NCBI GenBank assembly: GCA_023416585.1
Contig: JAEZHM010000038.1
Span: 1-23,764, forward strand
Direction of reading: 5' to 3'
Length of the DNA: 23,764 nucleotides
Source: Bacillota bacterium
GTDB lineage: Bacteria > Bacillota > Clostridia > Christensenellales > Aristaeellaceae
Shown: positions 1 to 6,231 of the stretch, piece after piece
Layout of the letters: every line of letters begins with the position of its first letter
How positions within the stretch are numbered: the stretch's first letter is position 1
Notes under the pieces: model-generated
Databases searched by the model: none
Told to the model about the DNA's origin: nothing
The model's input: the letters and a program-made list of their open reading frames with translations, nothing else
Program-made: the position numbers and the translations under genes

Positions 1-38
1 AGGAACTTTATGGGGTCGAAGAATGGGGACAAGCCTGA
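1..38 (+). CDS. Possible C-terminal tail of an upstream gene (partial)
   Basis: The third frame is open from the window edge to a TGA at 36-38 and encodes only about 11 residues ending in EEWGQA. A strong inverted repeat begins 30 bases after this stop, which is where a terminator of an upstream gene would sit. Frame 1 is also open from the edge, to a TAG at 121, but that frame would run through the hairpin. The piece is too short to identify, and it may not be coding. Confidence 0.25.
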   Translation, partial: ELYGVEEWGQA

Positions 39-68
39 ATATGAAGGAATATTTTGCGATTCAACCAA

Positions 69-117
69 AAAATCCATCGAAAATTCGCTGGCTGCAGCGT
101 TCATTTCGATGGATTTT
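69..117 (+). terminator. Long inverted repeat, probable terminator of the upstream gene
   Basis: A perfect 14-bp inverted repeat (69-82 with 104-117; arm AAAATCCATCGAAA) encloses a second short stem (CGCTG 86-90 with CAGCG 95-99). The 3' arm ends in TTTT. The A-rich 5' flank means it could act in both directions. It lies just upstream of the rnjA promoter and probably insulates rnjA from the preceding gene. Confidence 0.5.
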
Positions 118-140
118 CGCTAGTAAGCGGTCCATAATTG

Positions 141-149
141 TGATATAAT
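141..149 (+). promoter_or_regulatory. Extended -10 promoter for rnjA
   Basis: TGATATAAT is a perfect sigma-A TATAAT (144-149) with a TGn extension. No good -35 is visible 17 bp upstream, as is common for extended -10 promoters. Initiation near 156 would give a leader of about 245 bases before the rnjA start. Confidence 0.55.
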
Positions 150-155
150 AGGTTG

Positions 156-401
156 AGTGCATGGGAACCGTTGGTTGCCGATCTTAAGACAACCGATATG
201 TGCGGATGATACGGAGCGTTCGCTGATCTTTTTATAAAGATCAGGAACATCTCCGTTAAATAAAACATAGGAAAACGGTAAATAGGAGTCCGGCTGAAAA
301 TGGCCGCCGTGCAGTATTGCCGGCGTTACGTTTTTGCGTACTTTTTCCCAGATCAAAAATGTAATTTTGGAATTTTTTGAAACCATGAAAGGAGGTTTCT
401 C
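156..401 (+). promoter_or_regulatory. Long structured 5' leader of rnjA
   Basis: I see no supported gene in this stretch of roughly 250 bases. It contains a long imperfect hairpin at 211-256: the ACGGAG/CTCCGT outer stem, a GTTC/GAAC middle, and a perfect 9-bp CTGATCTTT/AAAGATCAG inner stem at 223-231/236-244. A GC-rich stem (CGCCG with CGGCG, about 302-325) follows, and T-rich sequence (GTTTTTGCG...CTTTTT) comes after it. The last stem looks like a weak attenuator. An 88-codon frame exists on the opposite strand but has no ribosome binding site. A regulatory role is inference from structure and length only. Confidence 0.4.
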
Positions 402-2063
402 GTGGCATCAAATGGCAAACTTCGTATTATACCATTAGGCGGCGTGGATGGCATCGGCAAGAACATCACCGCCTTTGAGTATGAGGACGATATCATTGTA
501 GTTGACTGTGGTTCCATGTTTCCCAAGGAGGATATGCTGGGCATCGATCTGGTGATACCCGATGTAAGTTATCTTGCGGGAAAGAAGGATAATGTACGGG
601 GGTATGTGTTCACCCATGGTCATGAAGACCATATCGGCGCCATACCCTACGTTTTGAAGCAGGTGCCTGCGCCGCTGTACGGCACGCGCCTGACCCTGGC
701 CCTGGTAGACATGAAGCTGAAGGAGCATAGGGTTTCAGGCATCCCGCTCAATGTGGTCTCGCCCAGGGATGAAGTGAAGCTGGGCAAATTTTCCGTGCGA
801 TTTATCAAGGTGAGCCATTCCATCGCCGGGGCAACGGCACTGGCCATCACCTGCCCGGCAGGTACGGTGGTTGTATCCGGCGATTTCAAGATCGACTATA
901 CCCCCATCGATGGGGAGGTTACCGACCTGCCTTCCTTTGCCGAGATCGGCGACAGGGGTGTTTTGGCGTTCCTTTGCGAATCCACCAATGTGGAGCGTCC
1001 GGGCTACACCATGTCCGAGCGTAAGGTTGGGGAAACGTTCTTCAAGCTGTTTGAAAAGGCCCATGGCCGCATTTTGGTGGCCATGTTTGCCAGCAACATC
1101 CACCGCATCCAGATGATGATCGACAACGCCGTGCGCTTTGGCCGCAAGGTGTGCTTCATTGGCCGCAGTATGATCAGCGTGTCCCGCGTGGCTATGCAGA
1201 TCGGCGAGCTTACCATTCCGGAAGGTTATCTGGTAGAGATGGATGATATAGACATCTATCCGGACGACCAGATTCTTGTGATCACCACCGGCAGTCAGGG
1301 CGAGGCCATGAGCGGTCTGACCCGTATGGCTTTCAACGAGCACCGCAAGCTGCAAATCAGGCCATCAGATATGGTCATCATTTCCGCCACGCCCATTCCA
1401 GGCAATGAAAAAAGTGTGGCGCGGGTCATCAACCAATTGTACCGCTGCGGGGCGGAGGTCATCTATTCGGCTCTGGAGGCGGTGCACGTTTCCGGCCACG
1501 CCTGCCAGGAGGAACTGAAGCTTTTGCACGTACTGGTGCGGCCGCAGTACTTCATTCCCGTACACGGTGAGTACCGTATGCTCTGGCAGCACGCGGAACT
1601 GGCTGAATCTTTGGGCATGAACCGCAAGAACATCGTCATACCGGAATTGGGCCAGGTCATCGAGATGAATGAAACCTCCCTGGCCATTACCGAAACGGTG
1701 CCTACCGGCGGCGTGCTGGTGGATGGTCTGGGCATCGGCGATGTGGGCAACGTGGTGCTTCGCGACCGCAAGCACCTGTCCCAGGACGGGCTGATCATCA
1801 TTGTCATGGCCATTGACCGGGACAGGGGCGTTCTGGTTTCCGGGCCCGATGTCATCAGCCGCGGCTTCGTGTATGTAAGAGAGAATGAGGACATCATCGA
1901 GTCCACCAGAGACTTGGTGCGCGGCATCATCGTATCCTACGGCAAGCTGGACGGCAGCGACTGGCTGCCCATGAAGAACCGCATCAAGGATGAGCTGCAC
2001 CGCTTTATCTACGAAAAGATCAAGCGCAACCCCATGGTTCTGCCGATCATTGTAGAGATATAA
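402..2063 (+). CDS. rnjA: Ribonuclease J (RNase J1-type exo/endoribonuclease)
   Basis: 553 residues, essentially the length of Bacillus subtilis RNase J1. It is a metallo-beta-lactamase/beta-CASP RNase acting in cytoplasmic mRNA decay and rRNA maturation. The zinc motif THGHEDH is at residues 71-77, with further metal-site motifs VSHS (138-141) and GDFK (160-163). Beta-CASP features follow: ITTGSQGE near 295-301, VSGHACQEE at 363-371 and PVHGEYR at 386-392 (H388 a likely metal ligand). The C-terminal domain is present. The start is GTG at 402, six bases after AAAGGAGG (388-395); an upstream ATG at 384 is out of frame. It leads a same-strand block with ylbF-like, mltG and U32 genes, and a structured leader precedes it. 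Identification is very secure. Confidence 0.97.
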   Translation: MASNGKLRIIPLGGVDGIGKNITAFEYEDDIIVVDCGSMFPKEDMLGIDLVIPDVSYLAGKKDNVRGYVFTHGHEDHIGAIPYVLKQVPAPLYGTRLTLALVDMKLKEHRVSGIPLNVVSPRDEVKLGKFSVRFIKVSHSIAGATALAITCPAGTVVVSGDFKIDYTPIDGEVTDLPSFAEIGDRGVLAFLCESTNVERPGYTMSERKVGETFFKLFEKAHGRILVAMFASNIHRIQMMIDNAVRFGRKVCFIGRSMISVSRVAMQIGELTIPEGYLVEMDDIDIYPDDQILVITTGSQGEAMSGLTRMAFNEHRKLQIRPSDMVIISATPIPGNEKSVARVINQLYRCGAEVIYSALEAVHVSGHACQEELKLLHVLVRPQYFIPVHGEYRMLWQHAELAESLGMNRKNIVIPELGQVIEMNETSLAITETVPTGGVLVDGLGIGDVGNVVLRDRKHLSQDGLIIIVMAIDRDRGVLVSGPDVISRGFVYVRENEDIIESTRDLVRGIIVSYGKLDGSDWLPMKNRIKDELHRFIYEKIKRNPMVLPIIVEI

Positions 2064-2081
2064 GTAAGCAAGCTCCAATGT

Positions 2082-2150
2082 TTCCCGCGGCTAAAGAGAC
2101 TTGACCCAGTTTTCTGGGAAGGGTTTTCCCATGGCTTGCGGGAACTTTTT
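2082..2150 (+). terminator. Branched stem-loop with U-tract between rnjA and the YlbF-family gene
   Basis: The outer arms TTCCCGC (2082-2088) and GCGGGAA (2138-2144) enclose two smaller stems (CCCAG/CTGGG at 2105-2117 and, alternatively, GGGAA/TTCCC at 2116-2130). CTTTTT follows directly. It fits an intrinsic terminator at the end of rnjA, possibly leaky. The two inner stems overlap, so they are mutually exclusive folds. Confidence 0.55.
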
Positions 2151-2202
2151 ATGGGTGCAATCTTTTATACGGTACGCCCGTTGTATCAGGGAGGGACGAA
2201 TC

Positions 2203-2550
2203 ATGCAATATAGCAAGGCTCATGAACTGGCCCGGGATATCCGGGAAAGCGAAGAATATCAAACTTATGCCAGACTGAAGGAAATCGTCTTCGCGGATGA
2301 TACCAACAAAACGCTTTTGACAGAATACAAGAAGATGCAGACCAAGCTTCAAATGGCCGCTATGGCACAGTCATCCGGCCATGAGGAGGAAATGCAGCGC
2401 TTTTCCCAACTGACATCACTGCTGTTTGCCAGCCAGGAAGTCTCCGGCTATCTGCTGGCGGAAATGCGTTTGCAGCAGGTAATGGGCGACATCTTTAAAA
2501 TATTGACGGATGCTTCCGGGCTTGATTTTCAACTGCCTGGCCTGGAGTAG
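2203..2550 (+). CDS. YlbF/YmcA (Com_YlbF) family protein
   Basis: 115-residue, mostly helical protein with the family's character: an N-terminal stretch (AHELARDIRESEEYQTYARLK) about residues 6-27, then long charged and Gln/Met-rich helices. In B. subtilis YlbF, YmcA and YaaT form the Y-complex that steers RNase Y cleavage and influences sporulation, competence and biofilm. Paralogues in this family are hard to tell apart, so no symbol is given. The ATG at 2203 is chosen because GGGAGGGA (2189-2196) sits just upstream; a TTG at 2101 would extend the frame through the terminator-like structure and is unlikely. It lies between two RNA/cell-envelope housekeeping genes, and its own promoter is unclear. 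Confidence 0.85.
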   Translation: MQYSKAHELARDIRESEEYQTYARLKEIVFADDTNKTLLTEYKKMQTKLQMAAMAQSSGHEEEMQRFSQLTSLLFASQEVSGYLLAEMRLQQVMGDIFKILTDASGLDFQLPGLE

Positions 2551-2574
2551 GCGGTACACAAGGAGGCTTCATAC

Positions 2575-3762
2575 GTGAAAAAACACGGACCCAAAAAAGA
2601 ATATACCCACCAATCCTTAAGGGATGAGCGGGAGTACGGCTTATACTGGTACAGCGGCTTGTGGCATATTTTAAGGCCCATATTGATTGTACTGGTCTCT
2701 TTGATCGTGGTGGTGGGTGTGTCCATGAAGGGCTGGGATTGGGTGTATGGTAATTATCTGGCCCCGGTGGATGCATCCAGTACCGGGTCTATTACCTTTG
2801 TCATTGAAAACGGGAGCAGCCTTACAAAAGTGGCTACCAACCTGGAAAACCAGAATCTTGTCCGCAACAAGACCGTTTTCAAGTACTACTGCGACTTTAT
2901 AGGCCTTGGCCAAAAGATACAGTCCGGCGAATATCAATTGACCCGCGCTATGACCATTGACCAGATCGCCAACCAGCTTACCACGGGTGACGGCAAGCCG
3001 ATTACGGCTACTATTACCGTTATCCCCGGCTGGACGATTGAGGATATTGCAAACAAGCTATTCACAGACGGCGTTATCAAAAACAAGGATGAATTCCTGC
3101 AGCTATGCCGCACCGGGGAAAGCTTCAGCGAGTACTACTATGTAAGCGATGTGCTGTCAAGCCCCAATGTGAAACAGCGCAAATATGTGTTGGAAGGGTA
3201 TCTCTCCCCCAATACCTATCAGGTTTATACCGACGCCACCGCCGCTGAAATCATCCGCAAGCTGCTGTCCCAGACGGAAGTGGTATATCCAGCCTCCTAT
3301 CATGAGCGGGCGGAGCAATTGAACATGACCATGGACCAGGTGCTCACCATGGCCTCCCTGATTGAAAAGGAAGCCAAGGAAGCGGACTTTGCCAGGGTCT
3401 CCGCCGTATTCCACAACCGCTTGCAGAACAACATCAAGCTTGGCAGCGACGTGACCATACATTACATCACCGGGGTAAGGCGCATGTCGCTCACCAATGA
3501 CGATTTGAACGTGAAATCTCCTTACAACACCTACAAGATTTCCGGCCTGCCCCTGGGGCCCATCTGCAGCCCGTCTTCTTCAGCCATTGAGGCGGCGCTG
3601 TATCCAGATGAGACATTTGTGGCGGAGAAGTATTTGTTCTTCTGCAGCAAAGATCCTAAAACCGGGGAACTGGCCTTCTCCAAGACGCAGGCAGAACATA
3701 ATCAGGCAGTTGCCATTTACGCTCCCTTGTGGAAGGCGTACGACGAGAGCAGAGGTCTGTAA
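2575..3762 (+). CDS. mltG: Endolytic murein transglycosylase MltG (YceG-like)
   Basis: 395 residues. A short cytoplasmic N-terminus is followed by one membrane anchor at about residues 31-51, then a LysM-like region (about 73-140) and the YceG catalytic domain. MltG cuts nascent glycan strands at the outer face of the membrane and sets glycan length. The catalytic glutamate is E264 in MASLIEKEA (259-267). Other family motifs are LGSDVTIHY (289-297) and YNTYKISGLPLGPI (317-330), the usual YNTY..GLPPGPI. The start is GTG at 2575, eight bases after AGGAGG (2561-2566). The stop codon lies two bases before the next gene's start, so the two genes are probably translationally coupled. Confidence 0.95.
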   Translation: MKKHGPKKEYTHQSLRDEREYGLYWYSGLWHILRPILIVLVSLIVVVGVSMKGWDWVYGNYLAPVDASSTGSITFVIENGSSLTKVATNLENQNLVRNKTVFKYYCDFIGLGQKIQSGEYQLTRAMTIDQIANQLTTGDGKPITATITVIPGWTIEDIANKLFTDGVIKNKDEFLQLCRTGESFSEYYYVSDVLSSPNVKQRKYVLEGYLSPNTYQVYTDATAAEIIRKLLSQTEVVYPASYHERAEQLNMTMDQVLTMASLIEKEAKEADFARVSAVFHNRLQNNIKLGSDVTIHYITGVRRMSLTNDDLNVKSPYNTYKISGLPLGPICSPSSSAIEAALYPDETFVAEKYLFFCSKDPKTGELAFSKTQAEHNQAVAIYAPLWKAYDESRGL

Positions 3763-3764
3763 CC

Positions 3765-5018
3765 GTGACAGAGTTCCAAAGAAGAACCGTGCCGGAGCTT
3801 TTGGTTCCGGCCGGAGGTATGCCTCAGCTTTCGGCGGCGCTTCATTTTGGCGCGGACGCCGTGTACGGCGGCATGCAAAGGTATGGTTTGCGGGCCTTTG
3901 CCGGGAATTTTTCGGAAGAAACGCTGCCGCAGGCTGTTAAGCTGTGCCACGACAAGGGAAAAAAGTTTTATCTGACATTGAACATATTTCCCTTTGACGA
4001 GGATTTTGAAGGGCTGCTATCAGCCGCCCGCATAGCGCTATGCTGCGGCGTGGATGCCGCAATTGTCAGTGATCTTGGCGCTGTGACGCTGCTTCGGGAG
4101 GAATTACCTGGTCTACCTCTTCACATCAGCACCCAGGCGAATACATTAAACAGCCGGGCCGCGGCTGTTTGGTACAGTTTGGGGGCACAAAGAGTGATCC
4201 TGGCCCGGGAAATGACAATACAGCAAATTGCTGTGCTTCGGAAAAACACGTCTCCCGAATTGGAACTGGAGGCGTTTGTTCACGGAGCGGCCTGCATGGC
4301 CTATTCCGGGCGGTGCTTACTGAGCAATTATATGACAGGGCGCGGGGCCAACCAGGGTGCCTGTGCCCAGCCCTGCCGCTGGCGCTACCGTGTGGTGGAA
4401 GAAAAGCGGCCGGGGGAATATTTCCCCGTATGCGAGGATGAAAACGGTACCTACATCTTTTCCGCGCAGGATATAAATGCCATGGCGCTTTTGCCAAAGC
4501 TACGTGATTGCGGCCTGTCGTCCCTTAAAATCGAAGGGCGCATGAAAACGGAATACTACGTGGCCACAGTTGTCTCGGCTTACCGCCGTGGTCTGGATGC
4601 TCTTCTTAAGGGTGATGAGGCATTTTATGCGCTGCTGCCCGAACTGGAGTTGGAACTGAACAAGGCCAGCCATCGCCCAGGCCATACAGGCTTTTTCCTG
4701 GGTGCGCCCAAAACATGCGGCGGCGCGGAAGGTTTTACCCAATCCATGGAGTATGTTGGACGTGTGATCACTTCCGCCAAAGCCGGGGAAGACGCGGTGG
4801 TAGAACTCAAAAACCGATTTTATGCGGGCGACGGTCTGGAGGTACTTTCGCCGTCAGGCAGCCGCGCATATAAGCCGGATTTGATCGTTTTGAAGGACAC
4901 GGGGGAAAAGGTTCATACCCATGGCGTTGCGGGAACGCTGCTTATGCTGGTTTTCCCGTTTAACGTATCGGAAGGAGATATACTACGGGGTCCGGTCAGG
5001 AACCATGTGCCTGGGTGA
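3765..5018 (+). CDS. trhP: U32 family protein, TrhP/YrrO-type tRNA uridine hydroxylation factor
   Basis: 417 residues from the GTG at 3765, two bases after the mltG stop. Another in-frame GTG at 3729 would overlap mltG and is less likely. The N-terminal barrel opens with PELLVPAGG. It contains the signature HGAACMAYSGRC and, shortly after, GACAQPCRWRY, whose cysteines fit the Fe-S cluster-type site of the U32 family. It continues with SSLKIEGRMK and ends in a C-terminal beta domain from about residue 325. E. coli YegQ (TrhP) and B. subtilis YrrO are members and act in prephenate-dependent 5-hydroxyuridine formation at tRNA position 34; older annotations say collagenase-like peptidase. Adjacency to mltG is common in Firmicutes. 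Family assignment is secure; the exact paralogue is inferred. Confidence 0.85.
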   Translation: MTEFQRRTVPELLVPAGGMPQLSAALHFGADAVYGGMQRYGLRAFAGNFSEETLPQAVKLCHDKGKKFYLTLNIFPFDEDFEGLLSAARIALCCGVDAAIVSDLGAVTLLREELPGLPLHISTQANTLNSRAAAVWYSLGAQRVILAREMTIQQIAVLRKNTSPELELEAFVHGAACMAYSGRCLLSNYMTGRGANQGACAQPCRWRYRVVEEKRPGEYFPVCEDENGTYIFSAQDINAMALLPKLRDCGLSSLKIEGRMKTEYYVATVVSAYRRGLDALLKGDEAFYALLPELELELNKASHRPGHTGFFLGAPKTCGGAEGFTQSMEYVGRVITSAKAGEDAVVELKNRFYAGDGLEVLSPSGSRAYKPDLIVLKDTGEKVHTHGVAGTLLMLVFPFNVSEGDILRGPVRNHVPG

Positions 5019-5049
5019 GATCAGCATCATCCGATGATATGAAATACAC

Positions 5050-5264
5050 AACTCCCTTACTCCTTCCGCCGTCTGCGGACGGCACCATCCCATCTGGCTC
5101 AATCGTCTCGGTGCTGCGCTCCACTTGCACCGCTCGATTCGCCAGCCTCCTCCACCCCTCCCTCATCCGCCACTGGCGGGGTCGGGGTTCCGGAGCCTCG
5201 CGGAGGGAGGCTTTCCAAAAGGCTCCCTCTTGAGGGAGCTGTCGCCGCAGCGACTGAAGGAGTT
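5050..5264. repeat. Palindromic intergenic repeat, copy 1
   Basis: The 389-base gap between the U32 gene and sigK holds a GC-rich element with no supported gene. It starts with AACTCCCT and ends with AGGAGTT, near-inverted ends. Internally it carries CCGTCTGCGGACGG (5069-5082), a CCGCCACTGGCGGGGTCGGGG segment, and the perfect stem GCTCCCTC/GAGGGAGC (5222-5239). The segment from about 5140 to 5195 is closely similar to 21131-21186 elsewhere in this window, so it is dispersed. Similar GAGGGAGCTGTCGCC-type palindromes are common between genes in gut Clostridia (general knowledge). The remaining bases to 5407 are AT-rich and probably carry the sigK promoter, which I cannot place with confidence. 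Confidence 0.7.
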
Positions 5265-5407
5265 ACGTCATGAGGCGTCAAGTTCTATTTATCATTTTGG
5301 CTGGTAGGAAGAGATATAAGAAAATAATCTGCTGAGAGTAATAAATTTGAGTACGGAACCTTATCCTCCAGTGCGGCATAGAATAGCCCATAAGGAGGAT
5401 TTTTTGC

Positions 5408-6112
5408 ATGATCGATACGATGCTTTTCTTTATCGTAAAGGAATGTTTGTTTCTCCTTGGGTTTATCGCGGGCCGCTCCAGTTTTCCCAAACCTTTAACC
5501 AGGGAGCAGGAAGCGGAATGCCTGGATGCTATGCAATCAGGGGGCGAATCCGGTGAAACAGCCCGCAAAACATTGATCGAACATAACCTGCGCCTGGTGG
5601 TGCACGTGGCCCGCAAGTATACCGTGCCCGGATGCACCCAGGAGGATCTGGTGCACATCGGCGCCATGGGCCTGATCAAGGCCATCGAAACCTACCGCCA
5701 GGGCAGCGGCACCGCCCTGGCCACCTATGCTGCCCGCTGCGTGGAAAACGAAATATTGATGGCTCTGCGCGCAGCCAAAAAGCGCCGGGGGGATGTATCC
5801 CTCAGCGAACCCATCGGCACAGATGGGGAAGGCAATGATATTTCCTTTATGGATATTCTGGGCACTTCCGGGGATGTGGTGGAGGAAGAAGTGCATAAGC
5901 GCGTCACCATGAGCCGTGTCCGCTGCCTACTTAAGCGCCTGCCAAAGCGGGAGCGTATCGTACTGGAATTGCGCTATGGCATCCTGGATGGCCGGGCCCA
6001 TCATCAGCACGAGATCGCAAGGCATTTGAATATTTCCAGGTCATACGTATCCAGGGTGGAAAAGCACGCCATCCAAATGATAAGGGATTGGCTGCAAAAG
6101 GGCGAGGGGTAG
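5408..6112 (+). CDS. sigK: RNA polymerase sporulation sigma factor SigK
   Basis: 234 residues, full length for a sigma-K. It has a hydrophobic N-terminal pro-sequence (MLFFIVKECLFLLGFIAG, 5-22) before FPKPL, as in pro-sigma-K. Sigma region 2 lies at about 57-127 (IEHNLRLV, DLVHIGAMGLIKAIETY, LATYAARCVENEILM). The DVSLSEPIGTDGEGNDISFMD linker is typical of SigE/SigK. Region 4, at about 172-225, has helix-turn-helix HEIARHLNISRSYVSRVEK. Sigma-K drives late mother-cell genes for spore coat and maturation; family members are made as precursors processed at the forespore membrane. AAGGAGG (5391-5397) precedes the ATG. The gene is uninterrupted, with no skin-type element inside it, but a degraded second copy of its 3' third lies at 8290-8550. 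Confidence 0.93.
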   Translation: MIDTMLFFIVKECLFLLGFIAGRSSFPKPLTREQEAECLDAMQSGGESGETARKTLIEHNLRLVVHVARKYTVPGCTQEDLVHIGAMGLIKAIETYRQGSGTALATYAARCVENEILMALRAAKKRRGDVSLSEPIGTDGEGNDISFMDILGTSGDVVEEEVHKRVTMSRVRCLLKRLPKRERIVLELRYGILDGRAHHQHEIARHLNISRSYVSRVEKHAIQMIRDWLQKGEG

Positions 6113-6118
6113 GAACGT

Positions 6119-6166
6119 AAAAAACATGCGGGAAGGGGACTTTTTGAAAAAATCCCCCTTCCCGCA
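6119..6166 (-). terminator. Terminator between sigK and the convergent secreted-protein gene
   Basis: A perfect 12-bp stem (TGCGGGAAGGGG 6127-6138 with CCCCTTCCCGCA 6155-6166) is followed on the minus strand by six T (complement of 6119-6124). It is therefore a good terminator for the minus-strand gene ending at 6232. On the plus strand it directly follows sigK but lacks an immediate U-tract, so it may stop sigK transcription only weakly. Confidence 0.75.
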
Positions 6167-6231
6167 CCCATCCTTGAAAAACTTTTATTTGATTAGGACA
6201 TTTGGATATTCAGTATCCTGTGACTGGATTT

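Noticed and set aside
120..386. 88-codon frame on the minus strand upstream of rnjA
   Set aside because: No Shine-Dalgarno before its ATG, and it overlaps the rnjA leader and promoter; it is better explained as a structured untranslated region.
735..1355. 206-codon minus-strand frame inside rnjA (and the 237-codon one at 1365-2078)
   Set aside because: Shadows of the GC-rich rnjA coding frame; compositionally biased, with no ribosome binding sites.
5099..5281. Frames of about 60 codons in the repeat (PTPPVADEGGVEEA-type peptides), also seen at 20965-21213
   Set aside because: They are translations of the dispersed repeat. The similar peptides reflect shared repeat DNA, not a protein family.
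5377..5384. CATAGAAT resembling a sigma-E -10 box before sigK
   Set aside because: It would put the transcription start on the ribosome binding site, and no matching -35 is visible.
5408..6112. Possible skin-like element interrupting sigK
   Set aside because: sigK is continuous and full length here, and no serine recombinase is present in the window.
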